Source of the DNA: Deltaproteobacteria bacterium
GTDB taxonomy: Bacteria; Myxococcota_A; UBA9160
Length of the DNA: 5,227 nucleotides
Reading direction: 5' to 3'
NCBI GenBank assembly: GCA_003520425.1
Contig: DOUU01000352.1
Span: forward strand, 1 to 5,227
Positions 1 to 5,227 of this stretch are shown one piece after another. Within the stretch, counting starts at the first letter, position 1, and each line of letters starts with the position of its first letter. The notes below the pieces were generated by a model that made no database searches, was not told the DNA's origin, and worked only from the letters and a program-made list of their open reading frames with translations. A program made the position numbers and the translations under genes.

Positions 1-337
1 TCATCGGCTCCTGAAAAATCATCGAGATCTCGCGCCCGCGCACCCGGCGCAGCTCGGCCACGGGGAGCGCGCGCAGGTCCCTTCCACCCAGGCGCACCGT
101 TCCGCGATCGACGCGGCCCGGCTTGGGCACGAGCCGCAGAATCGAGAGGGCGGTGAGCGATTTCCCACAGCCCGACTCGCCCACGAGTGCGAGGGTCTCT
201 CCCCGGGAGAGCGCAAGGTCGACCCCGTCCACCACGGCGATGCGGTGACCCGGACCGGGAAAGCTCGTCACGAGGCCCCGGACGTCGAGCACGATCTCCG
301 CCTCTTCGCGCGTCGCGGCGGCCACCGTTGTGCTCAC
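1..337 (-). CDS. OppD/DppD-type peptide ABC transporter ATPase, N-terminal part (cut by window edge)
   Basis: This is the cytoplasmic ATPase that powers the importer encoded just upstream. My translation of the minus strand gives 112 residues with no stop. It shows a Walker A P-loop, GESGCGKS, at residues 53-60 (the ATP-binding lysine is K59), followed by the Q-loop, MIFQEPM, at 106-112 with Q109. Both match the standard OppD/DppD pattern. The signature motif, Walker B and the C-terminal peptide-transporter domain lie beyond position 1, so a single-domain OppD and a fused two-ATPase protein (YejF style) cannot be told apart. The start is GTG at 337-335, which overlaps the TGA of the preceding permease in a 4-base GTGA. 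The only ribosome-binding site candidate is weak (GAGAACGAG just upstream), so translation probably depends on coupling. Later in-frame GTG codons exist at residues 5 and 16, but the overlap favours the first. Identity is certain at family level; the substrate is not. Confidence 0.95.
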   Translation of the reverse strand, partial: MSTTVAAATREEAEIVLDVRGLVTSFPGPGHRIAVVDGVDLALSRGETLALVGESGCGKSLTALSILRLVPKPGRVDRGTVRLGGRDLRALPVAELRRVRGREISMIFQEPM

Positions 338-1371
338 GCTCGTTCTCGTAGCGTCCGGGGATCGAGGATGTCGCGGACGGCGTCACCCAAGAGGTTCACG
401 GCAAGGATAAGGCCAAAAAGTGCAACCGACGCTGAAACCAGGTTCCACCAGATGATAGGTTCGCGGGAGAGCTCGTCTCGTGCCTGATCAATCATGCGAC
501 CCCAGCTCCCGTCGATCCCGATCCCGAGCCAGGAGAGCACCGCCTCCGAGAGCACGAGGCCGGAGAAGGTCAGGACGAAGGCGATCACCACGAGATGCAT
601 GAGATTCGGCACGATGTGGCGGAGCACGATGCGCAGATCCGAAGCACCGAGGGCACGGGCCGCATGCACGTAGTCGAGTTCGCGCAGCTTGAGGGTCTCC
701 CCGCGCACGACGCGCGCAAAACTCACCCAGCCTGTGATGCCCAGGGCCAGGCATACCTGCGCCGGCCCCCGCCCGAGCGCCATGATGAGGGCGATCAAGA
801 GCAGAAGACTTGGCATCGAGGCCAAGGTCGAAATCAGGAAGAAGACGGCGTCATCGATGCGTCCCCCGAAATACCCTGCTGCGACCCCAAAGAGGAGCGC
901 CAAGGGAATCGCGATCAAGGTGGTGAAGCCCCCGACCAGAAGTGCGACACGCGCCCCTTTCAAGGTCTGATAGACAACGTCGCGCCCGAGGATGTCGGTG
1001 CCCAGCAGGTGTCGCCCCGGATGGCGAAGGGGCGCCCCCCCCAGAAACTCACGATCCGCGAGCGGGGCGGAGTAGCTCTTCTCTCGGTAGCTCTCGTCGG
1101 GAAAGAGCCGGTCGATGGTGCTCCGCGGCTTGTGGAGCGAGACGCTGTCGCCTTGCGGAGTGCCGCCGGAACTCGCGCTCACCCAGGTCAGGGAATCGAG
1201 GAGACCGATCGCGACGTAGGCGAGAAAGACGGTGAGAGCGATCGGCCGGCGGCGTAGGAGTTCGCGGCCCGCATCCCGCCACACCCGGCTGCGTCTTGCG
1301 GACACAAGTGCCCATAGGAGGCCCGCCAAAAGGCCCACCGCCACGGCGTTCGACAGGACGTACGGCTCCAC
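334..1371 (-). CDS. OppC/DppC-type peptide ABC transporter permease
   Basis: This is the second channel subunit of the importer, a 345-residue inner-membrane protein. The family hallmark HLLGTDILGRDV lies at residues 121-132. The cytoplasmic EAA loop that docks on the ATPase is at about 233-256 (starting DYVHAARALGAS, ending VPN). Hydrophobic segments are at about 7-24, 43-64, 142-168, 175-200, 204-222, 258-285 and 308-332, seven in all, where the family normally has six. The extra one is the first: it precedes the arginine-rich stretch RRSRVWRDAGRELLRRR, which looks like the usual cytoplasmic N-terminus. The loop at 65-140 is also long; relatives such as E. coli DppC have about 300 residues. 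The start is GTG at 1371-1369, 6 bases after the stop of the first permease, with GGAG at 1384-1381 spaced 9 bases away. The end overlaps the ATPase start by 4 bases. The family is firm; whether it carries peptides, nickel or another solute is not settled by sequence. Confidence 0.95.
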   Translation of the reverse strand: MEPYVLSNAVAVGLLAGLLWALVSARRSRVWRDAGRELLRRRPIALTVFLAYVAIGLLDSLTWVSASSGGTPQGDSVSLHKPRSTIDRLFPDESYREKSYSAPLADREFLGGAPLRHPGRHLLGTDILGRDVVYQTLKGARVALLVGGFTTLIAIPLALLFGVAAGYFGGRIDDAVFFLISTLASMPSLLLLIALIMALGRGPAQVCLALGITGWVSFARVVRGETLKLRELDYVHAARALGASDLRIVLRHIVPNLMHLVVIAFVLTFSGLVLSEAVLSWLGIGIDGSWGRMIDQARDELSREPIIWWNLVSASVALFGLILAVNLLGDAVRDILDPRTLRERA

Positions 1372-1377
1372 AGCCCG

Positions 1378-2343
1378 CTACTCCAAGCGCACGCGAGGAT
1401 CCACCACCGTGTAACTCACGTCGGTCAAGATCTGCCCCAAGATGAAGAGGAGAGAGCCCAGGTAGACCATGGTCCGCAGCGTCGCAAAGTCGTTCGCGTT
1501 GATGGCGTCGAAGGTGATCGAGCCCAAGCCCGGGATGCCGAAGAAGGACTCGAGCAAGATGCTGCCCATTACAAGGTAGGGGATCACCACCACGACCTGG
1601 GTGAGGATCGGGACCAGCGAGTTGCGCAGCACGTGGTAGACGAGGATCCGCCCTTCTCCGCAACCTTTCGCGCGTGCGGTCCGTACGTAGTCCTTGCCGC
1701 TTTCCTCCACAAACACCGCCCGATAGAAACGCACGCCATCGCCGACCCCCGAGAGCAGGCCCACGAGCACGGGGATCGCCAGAAAGCGCGCGATCACGGA
1801 CGGGGAAGGGTCGAAGCCCGAGATCGGAAACCAGCGGAGCACCCGGGCGATCAGGTACTGGCCCCCAATGATGTAGAGCACCGTGGAGATGCTCATGGCG
1901 AGGACGCACAGGATGACCCCCATGCGGTCGATGTAGGTTTCACGGAAGAAGGCGACGAGAAGGCCCAGGGAAATCGTGAGCAGGAGTTCGAGCACAAAGA
2001 GCGGGAGCATGAACGAGAGGCTCGGACCCGCGCCGCTTTTCAGCCGCCGCCAGATTGGCGTGTCGTCGGCGTCGCTATTGCCAAAGTCGAAGGTGAGCAT
2101 GCGTCGAAAATGGTCCACCAGCATGGTGTCGGTAGGATGCTTCTGGTTCCAGAAACGCGGCTTGTCGTAGCCGTGGTTCTTCTTCCACTGCTCCAGGGCC
2201 TGGGGAGGCGCCTTCTCGCCCACGGCCTTGCGCGCGATGTCGTCAGGGTTCGTCACAAGGAAAAAGAGCACAAACAGCAAGAGGAGGACCCCGAGGACGG
2301 TGACCAGGCTGTATGCGAGGCGCCGCACGACATAGGCCCACAT
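1378..2343 (-). CDS. OppB/DppB-type peptide ABC transporter permease
   Basis: This is the first channel subunit of the importer. I start it at ATG 2343-2341, giving 321 residues; a TTG codon directly before it would add one residue, but the ATG sits 9 bases from a strong GGAGG. The N-terminus, MWAYVVRRLAYSL followed by a long hydrophobic helix (about 10-30), is typical of OppB. A periplasmic loop of roughly 75 residues follows, in which the usual PGDP-like motif is replaced by NPDD. Membrane segments then lie near 109-132, 142-164, 183-199, 244-267 and 291-313. The EAA loop is at about 218-245 (begins DYVRTARAKGCGEGR), followed by SFFGIPGLGS, and the C-terminus VDPRVRLE is the family ending. 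The gene sits 31 bases after the binding protein and 6 bases before the second permease. It is complete, with no frameshift visible. Confidence 0.95.
   Translation of the reverse strand: MWAYVVRRLAYSLVTVLGVLLLLFVLFFLVTNPDDIARKAVGEKAPPQALEQWKKNHGYDKPRFWNQKHPTDTMLVDHFRRMLTFDFGNSDADDTPIWRRLKSGAGPSLSFMLPLFVLELLLTISLGLLVAFFRETYIDRMGVILCVLAMSISTVLYIIGGQYLIARVLRWFPISGFDPSPSVIARFLAIPVLVGLLSGVGDGVRFYRAVFVEESGKDYVRTARAKGCGEGRILVYHVLRNSLVPILTQVVVVIPYLVMGSILLESFFGIPGLGSITFDAINANDFATLRTMVYLGSLLFILGQILTDVSYTVVDPRVRLE
1381..1384 (-). promoter_or_regulatory. Ribosome-binding site of the second permease
   Basis: GGAG within the final codons of the first permease stands 9 bases from the GTG start at 1371-1369. 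This spacing is good and settles the GTG as the start, since the next in-frame ATG is far inside the protein. Confidence 0.55.
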
Positions 2344-2351
2344 CAAGGGGG

Positions 2352-2364
2352 CCCTCCCAGAGGG
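2352..2364 (-). promoter_or_regulatory. Small GC-rich hairpin covering the first permease's ribosome-binding site
   Basis: On the minus strand CCCTC (2364-2360) and GAGGG (2356-2352) form a perfect 5-base-pair stem around a 3-base loop TGG. The Shine-Dalgarno core GGAGG (2357-2353), 9 bases upstream of the permease ATG, lies in the loop edge and the right arm. The structure sits in the only true intergenic gap of the operon, between binding protein and permease. In other importers of this kind, hairpins at this point lower permease expression relative to the binding protein or stabilise the upstream mRNA; that role here is inference. No T-run follows, so it is not an intrinsic terminator. The stem is short, and its occurrence by chance in GC-rich DNA is possible. 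Confidence 0.45.
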
Positions 2365-2374
2365 TGTGTACGGC

Positions 2375-4396
2375 TCATTGCCGCTCCCGCAGATACGTCA
2401 AGATTCCCGGCACAATCAAGAGCACGCTGAGGCCCGCCGCGGCGTAGGCGGGCCAGCGAATGGGCCGGTTCCAGGCGCTCCTCAGCTCGGCGCGCTGCTC
2501 GGCATTGATGTCCAGATACTTGGCCGTCGGAATCGAGAGCCCGGGCGACTTTTCATTGTGGAGCCAGGCCTGGGTCAGCAGATAGCTCTCGGGATGGAAC
2601 AGCTCGATCCACGGTCTCTCCCTTTCCAGAATGGCCCGCATCTCGCGGATCAGCTCGAGCCGCCGCTCGCCGTTTCCCAGCGCCTTCATCTCGAGGAAAA
2701 GCTCGTCGTAGCGGGGATCGGAAAAGTTTGCGGTGTTGGGTCCGCCTCCGTGCGTGCGACCCATGGGGGTCCAGAGCAGAAAGAGGAAGTTCTCGGGGTC
2801 GGGATAGTCCGCCACCCAGCCCCACTGGAAGATCTGGTAGGCGCCGCGGCGGATCTTGTCCTGGAACTGGTTGTAGCTCGTGGCTGCGATGCTGACGTCG
2901 AGCCCAATCTTGCGCCACGCATCCACGAAGAACTGATACTGGAGCAGCGCCGCGGCGCTGGTGTCCGGCGAGTCGAAGCTGAGCTTGAGCGGTGCGCCGG
3001 TCTTGGGATCGATTCCCCCCGGATAACCCGCCTCTCGAAGGAGAGCCCGTGCGCGGTCGAGGTCGACCTGGCGGTAGGGATTCCGGTAGTCCTCTTCATA
3101 GCCGAAGATGCCGAGAGGAATCGGGGACTGCGCCGGGATCCCCCGGTCATTGGTGAAAAGTCGGGTGTACTCCTTGCTGTCGATGGCGAGGCTCATTGCC
3201 TCGCGCAGCTTCCGACCCTGCTCTCCCGCCTCCCGCCCCACCACGGGATCGTCCATGTTGAAGCCCAGGTAGTAGGTCGCCGGGAGCACGCTCTTCGAGA
3301 GCGACATGCCCTGGGCCGCCATCTCCGGCGAGAGCTCGCCGTTGCGGATGACCCGGTCGAAGCTCTCCTTGATGATTCCCGAGGCGTCGTAGTAGCCCTG
3401 AAGGAACTTGGCAAAGGCGGGGATCGACTCCTTTTCCCGACGGAACTCAATCCCCTCGAGAAACGGCAGCGCCCGGCCGACGACGCTCGGAGAAAGCCGC
3501 CCTGCGGCGGCGTCGCCGCTCTCTCCCGTCTCGGGGTAGGTGGCGCCGGGTGCCCGCCACTCCGGATGGCGGATCCCATACCAATTCGGATTGCGCCGGA
3601 GCGCAATGCGAAGGCGCTTGTCATAGTCCACGAGCTTCCAGGGTCCTGTGCCTGTCGGATGCTCGCTGAACAGATCCCGGCCCTCGCGCCCGTCGTAGCG
3701 AGCGACGCCTTCCCAGGGCACCGGCGTCGTGAAGGGCATTGCAAACCAGTAGAGGATCTGCGGGTAGCTCTCCGAGAGCACGATCTCGAGCTCGAGGGGA
3801 CCTGCCACCCGCACACCCGGGATGGGACCGGCGAGGGCGTACTGCTCGTCGATGCGGCGCTGCGCAAAGCGGGGATCTTCCGCACGCAGCTTCGTGAGCC
3901 GCTCGGAGAACTCGCGGAGGCCATCGATCTTCGCGAGCGTTTCAAAGACCGGGCTGTTGACTTCGGGGTCCGCGATGCGTGCAAGCGAGAAGGCCACGTC
4001 CTGCGCCCGCACCTGCCGTGTCTTCGACCCCTCCCCATCCAGCGCGAACGCCGGATCGTCCTGGAAGAGGAGATCGTCGCGCAGCCGGAAGCGGTACGAG
4101 ACCTTGCCGTTGGGCAGGACCTGCGGAGTCGGCACCTGCATGGCAAGGCCGGGGATCAGCGTATACGGGCGCTTTAGGTAGGCGTATTCGAGAAGCGTGT
4201 CGTAGACGTTGCCGATCACCAAGTGATCGATCGTGGAGTAGGCGACCTGGGGATCGAGCGTCTTGGGGGGCTCATCGAAGGTCAGGTAGAGGAGCTTCTT
4301 CCCGGCGTCGGCGGCCGGGTAGGGGTCGTTGGTGCACGCCGTGAGCGCGGCAAGGAGGAAGAGGCCCGCTCGCAGGCCACCCCTGGCCGACGTCAC
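2375..4396 (-). CDS. Family 5 peptide-type solute-binding lipoprotein with C-terminal membrane helix
   Basis: This is the substrate-capturing component of the importer, 673 residues. A signal peptide (residues 1-20, with LFLLAALTAC) ends in a good lipobox, L-T-A-C, so Cys21 should be lipidated. Family 5 landmarks follow: YLTFDEPPKTLDP at 37-49, HPTGTGPWKLVDYD at 246-259, the NPNWYG strand at 269-274, and WGWVADYPDPENFLFLLW at 525-542. It is longer than E. coli OppA (543 residues); extra material lies at about 150-195 and 275-312. The C-terminus is odd: a hydrophobic helix at about 648-668 (YAAAGLSVLLIVPGILTYL) flanked by RPIRW and RERQ, which looks like a second membrane anchor. The start is GTG 4396-4394, chosen because it gives a complete signal peptide and overlaps the preceding stop as GTGA; GGAGGGG (4404-4398) lies just upstream. 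The open frame runs back to 5152, but that part is a shadow of the preceding gene. The substrate is unknown: peptides are likeliest for the family. Confidence 0.93.
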   Translation of the reverse strand: MTSARGGLRAGLFLLAALTACTNDPYPAADAGKKLLYLTFDEPPKTLDPQVAYSTIDHLVIGNVYDTLLEYAYLKRPYTLIPGLAMQVPTPQVLPNGKVSYRFRLRDDLLFQDDPAFALDGEGSKTRQVRAQDVAFSLARIADPEVNSPVFETLAKIDGLREFSERLTKLRAEDPRFAQRRIDEQYALAGPIPGVRVAGPLELEIVLSESYPQILYWFAMPFTTPVPWEGVARYDGREGRDLFSEHPTGTGPWKLVDYDKRLRIALRRNPNWYGIRHPEWRAPGATYPETGESGDAAAGRLSPSVVGRALPFLEGIEFRREKESIPAFAKFLQGYYDASGIIKESFDRVIRNGELSPEMAAQGMSLSKSVLPATYYLGFNMDDPVVGREAGEQGRKLREAMSLAIDSKEYTRLFTNDRGIPAQSPIPLGIFGYEEDYRNPYRQVDLDRARALLREAGYPGGIDPKTGAPLKLSFDSPDTSAAALLQYQFFVDAWRKIGLDVSIAATSYNQFQDKIRRGAYQIFQWGWVADYPDPENFLFLLWTPMGRTHGGGPNTANFSDPRYDELFLEMKALGNGERRLELIREMRAILERERPWIELFHPESYLLTQAWLHNEKSPGLSIPTAKYLDINAEQRAELRSAWNRPIRWPAYAAAGLSVLLIVPGILTYLRERQ

Positions 4397-5202
4397 GCCC
4401 CTCCGCCCCCGGGCGCGGCCGCGGATCGCGGCCCATGCAGCACAAAGGAATCGCTCGGCAGCTGCGGATTGAGCTCGACGTCCTGGAACGTGAGCTCGAC
4501 TTCCGTCTTCGACACCGGGAAGTGGAGTGCCACGTTGTGGGCGAACCAGTCGTCCCCCACGCGCTGCCACTTTGAAAACTCCGCCTGCCACAGGATGCTG
4601 TCTCCGCGGGTGCGCGTCTCGATGCGCCGCAGACGCCCGTCGGGCCCCCATTCGAGCACGCGCTGGGAGGGGGCCAGGGCGTCGCCCATGGCAATCCGGA
4701 TTCCGCCGTCGTAAAGGCGCAAGGCCTGCGTCGGCACGAGCCCCGGCGGAACACGCGGGGCACCGAGCAGAACCTCGACGGCCTCCTCCGGGGTGAGGTC
4801 CACCTGGGCCACTTGCCAGAGCAGGCCGGGATAGACCCGGCCATCCTCGACGCTGTGCTCGCCGGCCCGGTAGAGCTGGAACCGCTCTCCGTCCGTCACC
4901 AGGACCGCGACGGTCTGCGAGAGAAAGCCCTGCACTTCGACCCGCAGGTGGGCAGGCTGCTCCACCAGGAGCACCTGGCTCGCCCGGAGCGAGCCCGCCG
5001 GGCCGTCGAGGGAGAGCTTCACGGCGCCGCGCAGACTGTGGCGGCCGTCCGCCTCGGCGGCGAGCGCGGCGAGGAGCGCCTGCGGGCGGGTGTCGCCTGC
5101 GGGCAGGGGAACCGGAGGCGCGACCGTGCGGCAGCCGAGCGCAAGCCCGCACCAGAGCGCAACCATGGCGCAGGGCGCGAGTCGGCGCGCCCGGGCTTTC
5201 AT
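4393..5202 (-). CDS. Lipoprotein with LolB/DUF4292-like domain
   Basis: This is a 269-residue probable lipoprotein. The positively charged start MKARARR is followed by a hydrophobic stretch and LALGC, with Cys24 as the likely lipidated residue. The -3 position is Ala instead of the usual Leu, so the lipobox is slightly off consensus; Cys18 has Trp before it and fits worse. A proline-rich linker (28-40) leads to a body rich in beta strands: LRASQVLLVEQPAHLRVEVQ at about 72-91, then VAVLVTDGERFQLYRAG (98-114), and near the end VELTFQDVELNPQLPSDSF (235-253). This pattern, with lipid-facing strands, a DGERF/YR turn and a final LNP-LP-F segment, resembles the LolA/LolB and DUF4292 fold, which binds acyl chains or lipoproteins. 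The C-terminus is a loose AAAPGGGGA tail. The gene overlaps its upstream neighbour by ATGA and the solute-binding protein by GTGA. The coding call is firm; the family is judged from pattern only, and true LolB function is not shown. Confidence 0.85.
   Translation of the reverse strand: MKARARRLAPCAMVALWCGLALGCRTVAPPVPLPAGDTRPQALLAALAAEADGRHSLRGAVKLSLDGPAGSLRASQVLLVEQPAHLRVEVQGFLSQTVAVLVTDGERFQLYRAGEHSVEDGRVYPGLLWQVAQVDLTPEEAVEVLLGAPRVPPGLVPTQALRLYDGGIRIAMGDALAPSQRVLEWGPDGRLRRIETRTRGDSILWQAEFSKWQRVGDDWFAHNVALHFPVSKTEVELTFQDVELNPQLPSDSFVLHGPRSAAAPGGGGA
4398..4404 (-). promoter_or_regulatory. Ribosome-binding site of the solute-binding protein
   Basis: GGAGGGG lies inside the last codons of the preceding lipoprotein gene, with only about 3-4 bases between the GGAG/GGAGG core and the GTG start. 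The short spacing, the GTG codon and the GTGA overlap suggest that translation relies partly on ribosomes finishing the lipoprotein gene. It supports the chosen start over the much longer upstream open frame. Confidence 0.5.
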
Positions 5203-5227
5203 TTCGCTCCCAACTCCTCGCGCAGCG
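5199..5227 (-). CDS. C-terminal end of an upstream gene (cut by window edge)
   Basis: Read from the window edge, one frame gives LREELGAK and then TGA at 5201-5199, overlapping the lipoprotein's ATG as ATGA. The eight residues look like the charged, helical end of a protein, and the junction has the same 4-base form as two others in this operon. That repetition is the main support. With so few codons the product cannot be named, and the open frame could be chance. Confidence 0.45.
5207..5219 (-). promoter_or_regulatory. Ribosome-binding site region of the LolB-like lipoprotein
   Basis: Two purine-rich cores precede the ATG at 5202-5200: GAGGAG (5219-5214, 11 bases away) and GGGAG (5211-5207, 4 bases away). 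Either could serve. Both also fall within the reading frame of the preceding gene fragment, as expected for tightly packed genes. Confidence 0.5.

Noticed and set aside
19..216. 65-codon minus-strand frame at the left edge
   Set aside because: It overlaps the Walker A region of the ATPase in another frame; the ATPase frame carries the conserved motifs.
1049..1909. 286-codon minus-strand frame bridging the two permease genes
   Set aside because: It is out of frame with both permeases, which have clear motifs and membrane helices; its own translation is arginine- and proline-rich without any recognisable domain.
2352..2364. Intrinsic terminator between binding protein and permease
   Set aside because: The stem is only 5 base pairs and is followed by CCCCC and not a T-run, and transcription must continue to make the rest of the importer.
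1633..2430. 265-codon plus-strand frame opposite the first permease
   Set aside because: Antisense shadow rich in His, Asp, Glu and Arg, as expected from the complement of membrane-helix codons; no ribosome-binding site or domain supports it.
2366..4177. 603-codon open frame on the plus strand
   Set aside because: It lies antisense to the solute-binding protein, whose family motifs are unmistakable. Its translation is low-complexity and resembles no protein I know; long antisense frames are common in GC-rich coding DNA.
4397..5152. Extension of the solute-binding protein frame upstream to give 925 residues
   Set aside because: The added part is an arginine/proline/alanine-rich shadow of the LolB-like gene, and the extension would bury the signal peptide and lipobox inside the protein.

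Overview
The window is one tightly packed operon read entirely from the minus strand (right to left). It comes from a fairly GC-rich genome, about 60-65% by eye. Two genes begin with lipoprotein signal peptides, and one of these looks like a member of the LolA/LolB-like periplasmic fold, so the host is most likely a Gram-negative bacterium. A deltaproteobacterial or myxobacterial-type lineage would fit the style of the proteins, but this is an impression and not something the sequence proves.

In transcription order: (1) positions 5227-5199 hold the last eight codons of an upstream gene, cut by the window edge; (2) 5202-4393 encodes a 269-residue lipoprotein of the LolB/DUF4292-like type; (3) 4396-2375 encodes a 673-residue family 5 (oligopeptide/dipeptide type) solute-binding lipoprotein with an unusual C-terminal membrane helix; (4) 2343-1378 encodes an OppB/DppB-type permease; (5) 1371-334 encodes an OppC/DppC-type permease with an extra N-terminal membrane segment; (6) 337-1 encodes the first 112 residues of an OppD/DppD-type ATPase, cut just after the Q-loop. 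A second ATPase (OppF/DppF) probably follows outside the window, or is fused to the first, but this cannot be seen.

Together genes 3-6 form a peptide-type ABC importer: a membrane-bound binding protein, a two-subunit channel and an ATPase. Three junctions are 4-base start/stop overlaps (ATGA at 5202-5199, GTGA at 4396-4393, GTGA at 337-334), a fourth has a 6-base gap, and the only real intergenic space is 31 bases between the binding protein and the first permease. That gap contains a small GC-rich hairpin that includes the permease ribosome-binding site. No promoter, terminator, RNA gene, mobile element or CRISPR array was found. No stretch of 300 bases lacks a gene.

I do not see a clearly new system. 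The points that deserve a second look are the dually anchored binding protein, its translational coupling to a LolB-like lipoprotein, the hairpin over the permease ribosome-binding site, and the extra helix in the second permease.
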